From Sphingomonas phyllosphaerae FA2 (GTDB lineage Bacteria; Pseudomonadota; Alphaproteobacteria; Sphingomonadales; Sphingomonadaceae): a stretch of 64,000 bases of DNA. The notes beneath the pieces were generated by a model that was given only the letters and a program-made list of their open reading frames with translations, was not told where the DNA came from and searched no databases. The translations under genes and the position numbers were made by a program. Below, piece after piece: positions 25,820 to 35,469 of the stretch. The stretch spans positions 1,663,676 through 1,727,675 of the forward strand of contig NZ_KE386571.1 in the NCBI RefSeq assembly GCF_000427645.1, given 5' to 3'. Positions within the stretch are counted from its first letter, which is position 1; each line of letters begins with the position of its first letter.

Positions 25820-26023
25820 TATGTTTCCATAAACTGATTTATGGATGACGGCCATTCCCGTTGGGTTTCATGATGAGCGGTGACGCCTATCTGATCCAGC
25901 ATCGACGGATCGAACAGACGCATGATCGATGCTCGATCCTGACGGGCTTTGGTGCCGGCCATCGCCGCGACGGCATCGTCACTCGCCCGCCTCCACGATC
26001 CGGCACGCAAAGGAGCCAAGCCG

Positions 26024-26719
26024 ATGACACGCATTCTTATGATCGCCACGTCAGCCGACCGCATGACGCCCGGCACCGAGCCGACTGGCGTCTGGCTCGA
26101 AGAACTGACCACACCCTACTACGCCTTCCGCGATGCGGGCGCCGACGTGACCTTGGCCTCGATCAAGGGCGGCGCGATCCCGGTCGACCAGCGCAGCGTC
26201 AACGCCGATGGCGAGAATGATGCATCGGTCGAGCGCTATCTGAAGGATGAGGCGCTGAAGGCGGAGGTCGCCGACACGCCCGTTTTCACCGGCATCGACA
26301 TTTCGGGTTACGACGCGGTGTTCCTGCCCGGCGGGCACGGTACGATGTTCGACTATCCCGGCAACGAAGACCTTGCGCGACTGGTCGAGCGGTTCGACCG
26401 CGAAGGCAAGATCGTGGCCGCCGTCTGCCACGGTCCCGCCGGACTTGTTTCCGCGAAGAAGCCCGATGGCACGCCGTTCGTGGCGGGACGCCGGGTTTCC
26501 GCCTTCACCGACAGCGAGGAACGCGCAGTGGGCCTCGATCAGGCCGTGCCGTTCCTGCTCGAAACCCGCATGAAGGAGCTGGGCGCGCATCATGAGGGCG
26601 GCCCCGATTTCCAGCCCTTCGCTCTGCGCGACGGCAATCTGGTGACCGGACAGAACCCCGCTTCGGCTACGCGCACCGCGGAGCTGGTCATGGAAGCCCT
26701 CACGGCAAAGCGGGCCTGA
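26024..26719 (+). CDS. DJ-1/PfpI (Hsp31-like) class I glutamine-amidotransferase-fold protein
   Basis: 231 residues. Nucleophile elbow AAVCHGPAGLV with the conserved Cys and adjacent His, and LPGGHGTMFDYPGN upstream, as in Hsp31/YajL-type chaperone-glyoxalase III proteins. It would detoxify methylglyoxal or repair glycated molecules without glutathione. AAAGGAG precedes ATG 26024. Two bases separate it from the glyoxalase I gene, so this is the first gene of a three-gene electrophile-defence operon. Confidence 0.9.
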   Translation: MTRILMIATSADRMTPGTEPTGVWLEELTTPYYAFRDAGADVTLASIKGGAIPVDQRSVNADGENDASVERYLKDEALKAEVADTPVFTGIDISGYDAVFLPGGHGTMFDYPGNEDLARLVERFDREGKIVAAVCHGPAGLVSAKKPDGTPFVAGRRVSAFTDSEERAVGLDQAVPFLLETRMKELGAHHEGGPDFQPFALRDGNLVTGQNPASATRTAELVMEALTAKRA

Positions 26720-26721
26720 TC

Positions 26722-27177
26722 ATGCGCTATCTCCACACCATGCTGCGGGTTGCCGACCCGCAGGCGACGATTCGCTTCTTCGAGCTGCTGGGCCTCAAGG
26801 AAACCCGGCGGATCGAAAACGAGCAGGGGCGCTTCACCCTTATCTTCCTCGCGGCTGACGAGGATCATCGCGGCGAGGGCAAGCCCGGCCAGGCGGAGGT
26901 CGAATTGACCTATAACTGGCCGCCCGAGGATGGCAGCCCGGCCGAGACCTACACGGGTGGCCGCAACTTCGGCCACCTCGCCTACCGCGTCGAGGACATT
27001 TACGAGACCTGCGCAAGGCTGCAGGCCGGCGGGGTGACGATCAATCGCCCGCCGCGTGACGGACATATGGCGTTCGTCCGCTCGCCCGAAGGTATCTCGA
27101 TCGAACTGCTCCAGCAGGGCGAACACAAGGCTCCTGCCGAACCATGGGCTTCGATGCCCAACGTAGGAGAATGGTAA
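26722..27177 (+). CDS. gloA: Lactoylglutathione lyase (glyoxalase I)
   Basis: 151 residues, one VOC domain. Metal-ligand positions of GloA are present: His in RYLHTMLRVAD, Glu in VELTYNW, His in FGHLAYRV and Glu in ISIELLQ. GRRNFGH-like (GRNFGHLAYRVED) and FVRSPEG match bacterial GloA. It isomerises the methylglyoxal-glutathione hemithioacetal to lactoylglutathione. Stop overlaps the ATG of the next gene by one base (TAATG), showing translational coupling. Confidence 0.92.
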   Translation: MRYLHTMLRVADPQATIRFFELLGLKETRRIENEQGRFTLIFLAADEDHRGEGKPGQAEVELTYNWPPEDGSPAETYTGGRNFGHLAYRVEDIYETCARLQAGGVTINRPPRDGHMAFVRSPEGISIELLQQGEHKAPAEPWASMPNVGEW

Positions 27178-28304
27178 TGGCCAAGCTTTTCGAACCCCTG
27201 GACGTGGGCGGCCTGTCGCTGAGCAACCGCATCGTGATTGCGCCCATGTGCCAGTATTCGGCCGAAGACGGTGCGATGACCGACTGGCACCTGATCCATC
27301 TTGGTCAGCTGGCCATGTCGGGCGCGGCCGCTCTGACGATCGAGGCGACGGCGGTTACGACCGAGGGGCGCATCACCTATGGCGATGTCGGATTGTGGGA
27401 TGATGCCACCGAAGCGGCGATGCAGCGCGTCGTCGATGGCGTGCGCCGTTGGTCCGACATGCCGTTGATGATCCAGCTCGCCCATGCCGGACGCAAGGCG
27501 AGTACGGCAAAGCCCTGGCATGGAGGCGCTCAGATCGCGCCCGATGCCGAACATGGCTGGCAGACCCTTGCGCCGAGCGCCCTGCCGTTCGAACCAGACG
27601 AGCATCCACCGCGCGCGCTCGATCGCGATGGCCTTGCGCGTATCCGCGATGCCTTTGCCGATGCGGCACGGCGCGCCGCCCGGATCGGTCTGGACTCGAT
27701 CCAGATCCATGCCGCACATGGCTATCTCCTGCACGAATTCCTCTCGCCCCTCTCCAACACGCGCGAGGATGAATATGGCGGCGATCTTGCCAATCGGATG
27801 CGCTTCCCGCTCGAAGTGTTCGATGCCGTGCGCGCGGCCTTCCCGGCCGACAAGCCGGTGACGGTTCGCGTCTCGGGCACGGACTGGGTCGAAGGCGGCT
27901 GGACGGTGGACGAGACCGCGATCTTTGCGGCAGAACTCGAAGCCCGCGGATGTGCCGCGATCCATGTGTCCAGCGGGGGACTTGACCCTCGCCAGAAAAT
28001 TCTGGTCGGTCCATCCTACCAGGTGCCGCTCGCGAAGGTGGTGAAGCAGGCCGTGTCGATGCCGGTCATAGCGGTCGGTCTCATCACCGACCCGCATCAG
28101 GCTGAGGCTATCCTTCAGGATGGCGATGCGGACGCGATCGCGATTGCGCGCGGCGTGCTGTGGGACCCGCGCTGGCCTTGGCATGCGGCTGCTGCTCTCG
28201 GCGCATCGGTGGATGCACCACCACAATATCTGCGGTCCGAGCCGCATGAGGCCGGGCGTATTCTAAAGGAAATGGATCTGGCCAAGTCAACACCACGCTG
28301 CTGA
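27177..28304 (+). CDS. Old Yellow Enzyme family NADH:flavin oxidoreductase (YqjM/xenobiotic reductase type)
   Basis: 375 residues, a full-length FMN-binding TIM barrel. KLFEPLDVGGLSLSNRIVIAPMCQYSA includes the YqjM-type Cys next to the flavin; QLAHAGRKAS, GLDSIQIHAAHGYLLHEFLSPLSN-like substrate loop and SGTDWVEGGW follow. These enzymes reduce activated alkenes such as quinones, N-ethylmaleimide and nitro compounds. Third gene of the DJ-1/gloA operon, an arrangement functionally like E. coli nemA-gloA. Confidence 0.92.
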   Translation: MAKLFEPLDVGGLSLSNRIVIAPMCQYSAEDGAMTDWHLIHLGQLAMSGAAALTIEATAVTTEGRITYGDVGLWDDATEAAMQRVVDGVRRWSDMPLMIQLAHAGRKASTAKPWHGGAQIAPDAEHGWQTLAPSALPFEPDEHPPRALDRDGLARIRDAFADAARRAARIGLDSIQIHAAHGYLLHEFLSPLSNTREDEYGGDLANRMRFPLEVFDAVRAAFPADKPVTVRVSGTDWVEGGWTVDETAIFAAELEARGCAAIHVSSGGLDPRQKILVGPSYQVPLAKVVKQAVSMPVIAVGLITDPHQAEAILQDGDADAIAIARGVLWDPRWPWHAAAALGASVDAPPQYLRSEPHEAGRILKEMDLAKSTPRC

Positions 28305-28497
28305 TCGCTTACCACCAAGGCTCTCTCACTCCGCTTGAATTCGTCGAGTGGACGGATGCGGAGTGAGGGAGCGCGCCGTAACTTTGTGGGGCGGTCAACA
28401 CTATATCGAACGACCGCTAGGTGCCAGGGATTACCTCTTCCGGTCTAAGTGGGGTATCGTCCGTACGGATGCTCACCAGCAGGCCGCTGAGGTGGCC

Positions 28498-28560
28498 GAG
28501 ACCCAACGTCGGCCATTCAACGGCGTGCGGCTCCCTCCTGAAAGCGGACGCACGTTAATT
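28498..28560 (+). repeat. Dispersed intergenic repeat, copy 6
   Basis: GAGACCCAACGTCGGCCATTC, then TCCTGAAAGCGGACGCACGTT. The 3' GTTCGTTC block is degraded. Lies between the flavin reductase gene and the convergent GST. Confidence 0.55.
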
Positions 28561-28595
28561 GCAGCCTGGCCGCTGTTTGCTCAGCTAGCATCACA

Positions 28596-29243
28596 TCATC
28601 GATCCGCATTTGTCAGCTCTTCGATGACGATCGGCGGCCCGTCCGGAGACCAGGGCGAAACCTTGTGCATGATCCCTCCGAAGAGATTGGAAGCGAGATG
28701 ATCGGCGAGCCATGGCTTCAGCCGTGGCAAAAACAAGTCGTCGAACCACGCTCGATCGACCCCGGCGAACTGCCTTACGAAAGGCATGATGGCGGCATCC
28801 GTCAGACCCGCCTTTGTGCCGCCGAGTTGACCGCCAACCCCGATCCGCATCTCCAGATCTTGTAGAAACTCGAAGCCGAGATCACGATGCCGGGTTGGGT
28901 CCGAGCCATAGCGATCAGAATATTTGTATCGGTCGAGGTGGTGCTTGAACACTTCGTCATTGGCTGCGATCAGCGCGGGATCGTCACGAGCGAGCCAATC
29001 TTCCGGGTCCCGAATACGCAGCGCCCAACGCATGATCGCGAGGCTCTCGTCGAGCACGACACCTTCTGCCGTCACAAGCACCGGCACTGTGCCCTTGGGC
29101 GACGCGGCGAGCAGTTCCGCAGGCTTGTCGGAAAGCCTGACCTCCCGAAGCTCATGGCGCACACCACCGATGCCCAGTGCCAATCGCGCCCTCATCGCGA
29201 ACGGACAACGACGAAAGCTGTACAGAATATGGGCGGCCATCAT
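28596..29243 (-). CDS. Glutaredoxin-like glutathione S-transferase
   Basis: About 215 residues. The thioredoxin fold starts AHILYSFRRCPFAMRARLAL, where CPFA is the glutaredoxin/omega-GST-type active site with a catalytic Cys. SPKGTVPVLVTAEGVVLDES is the glutathione-binding cis-Pro and SNAIL-like region. The C-terminal domain is all helical. It probably catalyses thiol transfer or dehydroascorbate/disulfide reduction. ATG codons at 29243 and 29240 are adjacent; which is used cannot be decided. Confidence 0.85.
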   Translation of the reverse strand: MMAAHILYSFRRCPFAMRARLALGIGGVRHELREVRLSDKPAELLAASPKGTVPVLVTAEGVVLDESLAIMRWALRIRDPEDWLARDDPALIAANDEVFKHHLDRYKYSDRYGSDPTRHRDLGFEFLQDLEMRIGVGGQLGGTKAGLTDAAIMPFVRQFAGVDRAWFDDLFLPRLKPWLADHLASNLFGGIMHKVSPWSPDGPPIVIEELTNADR

Positions 29244-29356
29244 CCTGGCATACTGCCTATTCCTTGCCACAGAAATTCCCTCGACAGGGGGACGCTGAAC
29301 GGCGCGCTCCAGATAAGTGGATTGTCGTAGCCGGGGGGTAATGGAATGATGCGACG

Positions 29357-30712
29357 ATGCGGATATCAAAGTTAGTCGTCCTCGCCCTGCTCCTGGCAGG
29401 TCCCGCGAACGCCCAGATCGTCGCCCAGCCTTCGGCCGGCACCTACCCACGCGCGGTGGCGGCCGGCTAGAAGGCCGCACTCTATTGCTCGGGCCTCTTC
29501 AACGCCGGTCGGACCCCGGCGCAGATCGATGCCGACGAACTGACCGGCATCTATCCCGAATATGACAAGATCGTGCCGACGCTCACCGCGCAGATCGACC
29601 GCGCGCATGGGTCCGTTGCCGTCGCCTTCGACCCCGCGCTGCAACCGCGATACGCGATCTGGCGCGATGGCCGTGGCTGCGTGACGCTGCCGATCGGCAG
29701 CAAGGCGCCGGCGGGCAAGGCGTCGGCAGCACCGCCACCGATCGCGAAGGCGGATCCCCGCCCATGGCCGCAGGGCGATGCCGGCATCGCGGCGCGCCCT
29801 TCCGCGCTGCTGACCGGAGCCGTCGGCAAAGCGTTCGCCGGTGGCTATGGCGCTGGCACGAAGACGGTCGGCGTGATCGTCGTGAAGGACGGCAAAATCG
29901 TTGCAGAACGCTATGGCAGCGGCTTTGGGCCGTACGTTTCGAACAGGACCTGGTCGGTCGGCAAGTCGATCGCCGGAACGCTGATAGGCCTTGTCGATGC
30001 CGGGGCGCTCCAAGGGCCAGCCGTTGTGCCGCAGTGGAGCGCCGGTGACCCGCGACAATCGATCACGCTCGACAACCTTCTGCGTATGGCGTCAGGCCTT
30101 CATAGCGACACCGCGGGCAACCGCACCGACGCGATCTATTTCGGCGGCACGGCCGTAGATGAGCAAGCGGTGTCCTGGCCTCTGGAGGCCCAGCCCGGCA
30201 CACGCTTTCGCTATGCGAACAACGACATCCTTCTCGCAGTCTATGCCACACGGCAGCGGATTGGCGAGGACCGGTATCGCACGTGGCCGAACAAGTTGTT
30301 CGGCGAGCTCGGCATGGCGCATACGGTCGCGGAGACGGATTGGCACGGCAATTATGTCCTCTCCAGCCAAGTGTGGTCGACCGCCCGCGACCTCGCGCGG
30401 CTTGGATTATTCTGGTCCCAGGACGGCGTCTGGACGGGCCAGCGCCTGCTGCCGGCGGGCTGGTTAGGCACCATGACGACGCCGAGCGGCCCCCAGCCGC
30501 CGAGCGGCCCCGGTTATGGCGCGACGATGTGGCTGTTCGGCCCCCGACAGGGGCTGCCGGTGGGCACTTTTGCCGCACAGGGTAATCGCGGGCAATATGT
30601 GATGGTTATCCCTGCGCAACGTCTGGTGATCGTGAGACGCGGCGAGGATCCTGGCGCAGCCCGTTTCGACATCGCGCGCTTTGCCGCCGATGTCGCCGCA
30701 GCGCTGCCCTAG
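29357..30712 (+). pseudogene. Exported beta-lactamase-family serine hydrolase, interrupted by an amber codon
   Basis: The frame from ATG 29357 encodes a signal peptide (MRISKLVVLALLLAGPANA) and the start of the mature protein, then hits TAG at 29468-29470 (codon 38). The same frame continues open for 413 codons with full family character. Class C/EstB serine hydrolase motifs are intact: SVGK (nucleophile Ser-x-x-Lys) in TWSVGKSIAGTL and Tyr-x-Asn in RYANNDILL. A single base change at a codon expected to be Trp or Tyr explains this. Translation restarting at GTG 29573 would give a product without signal peptide, so the gene is probably inactive unless the amber is read through or is a sequencing error. 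Confidence 0.75.
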
Positions 30713-30773
30713 CGCCACGCGCCCCTCGCCTGGCGTGTTACCGCTTCGTGAACACCACTTGCGCAGCGTCTCC

Positions 30774-32663
30774 TCAATAGGCCAGCGCACAGCCGTCGGC
30801 GCGCATTTCGCTCGCCGCGGCATAGACGCGGGTCGCGCCGTCCATGCGATGCTCCACGCATTCGTAGCGGCCGAAGCCGCCATCGGGCTCGCCGATCGTC
30901 CAGCCGATGTCGACAAGCCGCTGCCGCGTCGCCATCGGCACGCCAGTCTCCAGCCGCAGCAGGCCACGTGGGCCCAGTCCGGCCGCGTCCTCTCCCATCG
31001 ATTGCGACGAGCCCTCATGGTGCCAGCGCGGCGCATCGCCCGCAGACTGGATTTCAAGACCATAGTCGACACGGTTGACGATGATCTGCGTCTGCCCCTG
31101 CGGTTGCATATCCCCGCCCATCACGCCGAAGCTCATCCACGGATCGCCCCCGCGTGTGGCGAAGCCGGGAATGATCGTCTGGAACGGTCGCTTGCCGGGC
31201 GCATAGATATTGGGATGGCCATCCTTCAAGCTGAACAGTTGCCCACGATCCTGGAACATGAAGCCCAATCCGTCGGCAACCAGTCCAGACCCCATGCCGC
31301 GGAAGTTCGACTGGATCATCGACACCATCATGCCGTCCTTGTCGGCACAGCTGAAATAGGTGGTGTCGCCGTGGCTCGGTGCCTGCCCCGGATAGACGGG
31401 ATCGAGGATACGCCCGGGCCGGATCAGTTTCGCCCGTGCCTGCGCATATTCCTTCGAGATCAGCCATTCGACCGGCACCTTGCTGAAATGCGGGTCGGCG
31501 TAGAAGCGCGCGCGGTCTTCGTAAGCGAGCCGCTTCGCCTCCGCCTGCAGATGAATCGAAAATGGCGACTGGAAGCCGGCATCGCCCAGATCGAAGGTCT
31601 CGAGGATGTTGAGCATTTGCAGCGTAGCGATGCCCTGCGTGTTCGCGCCAAGCGCGTGCACATCCACGCCGCGATAGCCCGTTCGGTGCGGTTCGACCCA
31701 TTCGGAGCGATGCGCGGCAAGATCCTCGTACCGAAGCCAGCCTCCGATACGCTTGAAGTAACGATCGATGACGCGCGCGATGTCGCCGGCGTAGAAGGCA
31801 TCGCGTCCGCCTTTCGCAATGGCGCGATAGGTGCGCGCGAGGTCGGGATTTCGAAACACCTGCCCCGTTGCCGGTCCCTTGCCGTCGGCAAGGCCATAGG
31901 TCCGCAGCGCGTTCGCCGTCTCCTCGATGCCGTTGCCCGGCCGGCGGAACGCGGTCATGCTGCGCCGGATATAATAGGCGATGATGTCGGGCACGGGCGC
32001 TCCCGCCTCGGCATGGGTGATCGCCGGTTCGAACAACTCCGCCCAGGGGAGTCGGCCATAGCGTTGATGCATGGTCCACCACGCATCGACCGCACCGGGC
32101 ACCGATACGGTGACCGCGCCCAGCGGGGGCAGCGCGCCCGCGCGGGCGCGCGACCGCACCGTTTCCAGGCTGAGGCTTCGCGGCGATGCGCCCGATCCCG
32201 CCAGCCCGACGACCTTGCGCGTCTTCGGATCCCAGATCATCGCATAGGCATCTCCGCCGATGCCGCTGGAGGTGGGCTCGAGGAAACCCAGGCAGGCGTT
32301 TATCGCGATCGCTGCATCCACCGCCGACCCGCCCCGCCGCAAGATGTCGATACCGGCCTGCGTCGCCAGCGGATGCGCGGTCCCCGCCGCCCCGTTGAGG
32401 CCATAGGCCGCCGTCCGCGACGCGAAGCTCGCGCCGACCGGCCGGTCGCCGGCGGTGACGTCGGGCCGCACAAAGCGATCGGCCCCGGCCGCCCAGCGTT
32501 TCGGATGGTCAGCCGTCGCCGGCTGCGGTGCGCCGCCCTGCCCCGGGCCGGGCGCGCCCTGCCCACCGGATACACGCGTTCTACCCTGCTGTGGTTCCGC
32601 GATAACCGAACCTGGCAAAAGCGCCGCCCCCGGCACGGCGGCAAGAAAAGTTCGACGACGCAT
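30774..32663 (-). CDS. Exported gamma-glutamyltransferase family protein
   Basis: 629 residues with a twin-arginine-like signal (MRRRTFLAAVPGAALLPGSV). The Ntn-hydrolase GGT fold is complete: ATQAGIDILRRGGSAVDAAIA at the start of the large subunit, SSGIGGDAY, and the processing and catalytic Thr in HGDTTYFSCADKDG, where the precursor would self-cleave. C-terminal GGDMQPQGQTQIIVNRV is typical of YwrD-like GGTs, including cephalosporin acylase-like members. Likely periplasmic; acts on glutathione or gamma-glutamyl compounds. Monocistronic. Confidence 0.9.
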   Translation of the reverse strand: MRRRTFLAAVPGAALLPGSVIAEPQQGRTRVSGGQGAPGPGQGGAPQPATADHPKRWAAGADRFVRPDVTAGDRPVGASFASRTAAYGLNGAAGTAHPLATQAGIDILRRGGSAVDAAIAINACLGFLEPTSSGIGGDAYAMIWDPKTRKVVGLAGSGASPRSLSLETVRSRARAGALPPLGAVTVSVPGAVDAWWTMHQRYGRLPWAELFEPAITHAEAGAPVPDIIAYYIRRSMTAFRRPGNGIEETANALRTYGLADGKGPATGQVFRNPDLARTYRAIAKGGRDAFYAGDIARVIDRYFKRIGGWLRYEDLAAHRSEWVEPHRTGYRGVDVHALGANTQGIATLQMLNILETFDLGDAGFQSPFSIHLQAEAKRLAYEDRARFYADPHFSKVPVEWLISKEYAQARAKLIRPGRILDPVYPGQAPSHGDTTYFSCADKDGMMVSMIQSNFRGMGSGLVADGLGFMFQDRGQLFSLKDGHPNIYAPGKRPFQTIIPGFATRGGDPWMSFGVMGGDMQPQGQTQIIVNRVDYGLEIQSAGDAPRWHHEGSSQSMGEDAAGLGPRGLLRLETGVPMATRQRLVDIGWTIGEPDGGFGRYECVEHRMDGATRVYAAASEMRADGCALAY

Positions 32664-32735
32664 GATGGCTACTCCGCGGTTTTGATGCGCATCCTCACCA
32701 AGGTCCCGGACAAGTACAAGGCGCATCAACGCGTT

Positions 32736-32758
32736 TCGGGTCTGCCGTTCGTTCAGCG
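32736..32758 (+). repeat. Partial dispersed repeat (3' block only)
   Basis: TTCGGGTCTGCCGTTCGTTC resembles the 3' half of the dispersed repeat upstream of the gamma-glutamyltransferase gene; the 5' half is not recognisable. Confidence 0.35.
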
Positions 32759-32839
32759 TACCGGCTTTGCCCCGTTTGCGCTTGATCGTCGCCCGCCAGC
32801 TGAGAATCGCACTCGAATGGCAACGAAACTGGTAGGCCT

Positions 32840-33640
32840 CTATCCTGCGACAAGCGCATTCAGCATGCCGGTCACTCGTTCTCGTAAATCTGGCTCACGC
32901 GTGATTTCGAGCATCGCGGTAAGGCTGGCGCGAGCGGCGGTTACGTCATTGTCGATGAGTTCCAGTCGGGCACGCTCCCACCAGGGATGGGGATAGTTGG
33001 GCGCAATCGACGTCATCCGGCTGTAAAGCACCAGTGCCCGCCGACCTTTGCCAGCTTTCTCTGCCCGGGTTGCCTGATTGAGCAGCAGCCGAACAAGAAT
33101 CGCCCGGTTCTCCATGGTCGCTACGTGCCGCACTGCGGCCGAGGCGCCGCCTTTTGCCGAGGCCAGCAACGCGGTGATCTGTTCGACACCAACGACAGCG
33201 CCCCCGCGGAAGGGATCGATGATGACAGGTTTAGCCTCATGCCCGACCATGACTAGCACATGTCCTGGCACGTTAAGTATCTCGGCAGCCCAGCCGATGC
33301 GTCGAGCCGCGGCAACGTACAGGATCGACAGGCTGATCGGCAGACCGCGCAGACGGTCGATAACGCGGATCAAGTCGGCATTGTCAGGATCGTCGTACGT
33401 CTCCGCGTCACCTGAAAAGCCGAACTCCTCGGCAAGGACCTGTGCGAGGCAGCCAGCACGCTCCGAAGGATCGACAACACCGGCACCTACCCCGTCGAGC
33501 CGCGATGCAATGTCAGAAAGCACGTCCTCATATGGGCCAATGTCGATCTTGTCGTGATCGAGTAGCGCCAGCGCGAGCGCGGCTTCGTCCAGGACGATGT
33601 CGTCATCGTCTACCAGACCCAGGTCTTCGAGATTATCCAT
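32840..33640 (-). CDS. SirB1/transglutaminase-like family protein
   Basis: 266 residues. An acidic N-terminus precedes a transglutaminase-like SirB1 core (CLAQVLAEEFGFSGDAETYDD, DNADLIRVIDRLRGLPISLS, LYVAAARRIGWAAEILNVPG, HVLVMV). A tetratricopeptide-like helical tail follows (RALVLYSRMTSIAPNYPHPW). SirB1 proteins lack proven enzymatic activity. The ATG at 33640 (MDNLEDLG) is chosen over 33649 by family start. Monocistronic. Confidence 0.85.
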   Translation of the reverse strand: MDNLEDLGLVDDDDIVLDEAALALALLDHDKIDIGPYEDVLSDIASRLDGVGAGVVDPSERAGCLAQVLAEEFGFSGDAETYDDPDNADLIRVIDRLRGLPISLSILYVAAARRIGWAAEILNVPGHVLVMVGHEAKPVIIDPFRGGAVVGVEQITALLASAKGGASAAVRHVATMENRAILVRLLLNQATRAEKAGKGRRALVLYSRMTSIAPNYPHPWWERARLELIDNDVTAARASLTAMLEITREPDLRERVTGMLNALVAG

Positions 33641-33715
33641 GCCTTCCAAGATGGTGTTCGCTTTAGTTTGCGCAAAGGGGGGCAGGCTTCCAGCTGCTAT
33701 CGGTCAGCCACACGG

Positions 33716-33783
33716 ACACCGACCCACTGCCGGACGTTCAAGCTCCCTTTTCTGTTCACCAACGTCGGACACTCGTTCATCGC
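33716..33783 (+). repeat. Dispersed intergenic repeat, copy 7
   Basis: GACACCGACCCACTGCCGGA, CGTTCAAGCTCCC, then CAACGTCGGACACTCGTTC. Located between the divergent SirB1-like and methyltransferase genes. Confidence 0.75.
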
Positions 33784-33883
33784 ATCAAGAGATAGGTCTG
33801 CCGACCCGCGTCTTGTCCGCGATTGTCCGAACTCGCTGGACAGCTGCACTAGGCACGCGTGCAACCATCTGTATCATAAGACA

Positions 33884-34672
33884 ATGTCTCACTCACCTCT
33901 GCGCTCCCCTCCCAACCCGGCCAATGCTCCCAGCGCCCGCTTCTTCGGCGACATCGGCATAACTCCCGGTGCGCGGGTACTCGATGTCGGTTGCGGCAAT
34001 GGTGACCTCAGTCGGTTTGTGGCCGGGCTTGCCGGGCCAAGCGGCGAAGTCGTGGCGATCGACCGGAGCGAACAGGCGCTGGCGGTAGCGCAAGCGACCG
34101 ACACGGACTTGGGTGTCGCGCACATCCAATATCGCGCGGTCGATCTTTCGGGTGACTTGCCCGATCTCGGCCGTTTTGACGCGATCGTCGGCCGTCGCGT
34201 TCTGATGTACCTACCCGATGCCGCCAAGGCACTGGAGCGGCTAGCGACGATGGCCAATCCGAATGCCGTTTTGGCATTTCAGGAACATGCACGCACCGCC
34301 CTTCCCGCAGGACTTGGGCACCTCGCGTTGCACCGCCAGCTTTATGACTGGAACTGGAGCACAGTTGCAGCAGAAGGAGGGGATGTGGGGTTAGCGCTAC
34401 GGCTCGCCGAACTGATGCAGCAATTGGGGCTTTCGGTTGAGGAGGCGCGCGGCGAGGCCATCCTGATCAATCCCAACCAGCCCTCCTTCCTGCCAACACT
34501 CACGCAGGCGATGCTGCCGCGAATAGTCGAGCGAGGTATTGCGACCGTGGAGCAGATCGACCCGGACACGCTGGCGGAGCGGATAGAGGAAGAGCATCGC
34601 GCTGCGGGTGGTGTGATCGTTTGGGACCTCGCCTTCTTAGTCGCGGCTCGCGCCCAACCGGTCGCTCGCTGA
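33884..34672 (+). CDS. Class I SAM-dependent methyltransferase
   Basis: 262 residues. SAM-binding motif I VLDVGCGNGDLSR, motif post-I VVAIDRSEQALA, and later RFDAIVGRRVLMYLPD identify a methyltransferase-11/UbiE-like enzyme. The substrate is unknown. ATG 33884 lies in a relatively AT-rich start region with no clear ribosome-binding site (ATAAGACA upstream); longer in-frame extensions would run into the dispersed repeat and are rejected. Confidence 0.88.
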   Translation: MSHSPLRSPPNPANAPSARFFGDIGITPGARVLDVGCGNGDLSRFVAGLAGPSGEVVAIDRSEQALAVAQATDTDLGVAHIQYRAVDLSGDLPDLGRFDAIVGRRVLMYLPDAAKALERLATMANPNAVLAFQEHARTALPAGLGHLALHRQLYDWNWSTVAAEGGDVGLALRLAELMQQLGLSVEEARGEAILINPNQPSFLPTLTQAMLPRIVERGIATVEQIDPDTLAERIEEEHRAAGGVIVWDLAFLVAARAQPVAR

Positions 34673-34750
34673 AAAGTCCGCGTTGAGGCGCTGGAAGCGA
34701 GCTGAACTAGGAGAGTATGCAGCGCGACCTGTCCGGCAGACTTGCGGCCG

Positions 34751-34818
34751 CGACGACCCACAACCAGACGTTCGCGCCCCCTTTTCCGCTGCCTAACTTC
34801 GGCCGTTCGTTCATCTCC
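34751..34818 (+). repeat. Dispersed intergenic repeat, copy 8
   Basis: CGACGACCCACAACCAGACG, TTCGCGCCCCC, CCGCTGCCTAACTTCGG, CCGTTCGTTCATCTCC. Very well preserved; lies between the methyltransferase gene and the 3' end of the thiamine operon. Confidence 0.85.
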
Positions 34819-34914
34819 GGGTTATGACCACTTTTTGCATCCAGCGCGTCTGCTGTGGATGTCGTAACCTGCATCACAGCGGATGAGCGGCTTTTAACAG
34901 CAACCGTTCGACAG

Positions 34915-35469
34915 CTAACGTCGTATCTGCTGCCACTCCCGGTAGCCCATTACGGCTAGGCCGATCATCACCGCATAGAGGCCCGCAGTCAGGATCAGTC
35001 CCTTCAGAACGAACATCCCGACATACACGACGTCTACCGCGATCCAGAGCAGCCAGCTCTCGCGGTGACGGCGGGCCGTCCAATATTGCGCGACAAGGCT
35101 GAAGCTGCTGAGCATCGCGTCCAACCATGGTAGCGCCGCGTTGGTATGGCGACTGGTGAACCACCCGATCGCAAGCCCACCAAGCAGGCCAGCGGTCAAG
35201 CCAGCCAAGGCCCACAAACGCCGCAGCGGCATCACGACCACCTCGCCGGTATCGTGCCGGTCGCGGCGCCAGACGATCCAGCCATAGAGGATGCCGATCC
35301 CGAACAACGCCTGCAGCACCATGTCCGCATAGAGGCGCACATCAAGAAACAGCTTGAAGTACAATGCACAGGCGATGAGGTTCAGCGGCCAGCACAGCAG
35401 GTTGCGCCGCGCCGTCAGCCAGATCGCCAGAAAGCTGGTTGCGACCGCGGCGATCTCTAGTGGCGACAT
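34915..35469 (-). CDS. pnuT: PnuT-like thiamine permease (PnuC family)
   Basis: 184 residues with about seven hydrophobic segments, the size and topology of PnuC-family vitamin permeases. The conserved first segment SFLAIWLTARRNLLCWPLNL and the later WLLWIAVDVVYVGMFVLKG are typical. PnuC members import nicotinamide riboside, riboflavin or thiamine; the TPP riboswitch and the kinase in the same operon indicate thiamine (PnuT). Its ATG shares one base with the stop of the kinase gene (TGATG). Last gene of the operon. Confidence 0.88.
   Translation of the reverse strand: MSPLEIAAVATSFLAIWLTARRNLLCWPLNLIACALYFKLFLDVRLYADMVLQALFGIGILYGWIVWRRDRHDTGEVVVMPLRRLWALAGLTAGLLGGLAIGWFTSRHTNAALPWLDAMLSSFSLVAQYWTARRHRESWLLWIAVDVVYVGMFVLKGLILTAGLYAVMIGLAVMGYREWQQIRR

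Noticed and set aside
30681-32996. 771-codon open frame antisense to the gamma-glutamyltransferase gene
   Set aside because: Arg/His-rich shadow translation typical of high-GC antisense; the minus strand carries a complete GGT.
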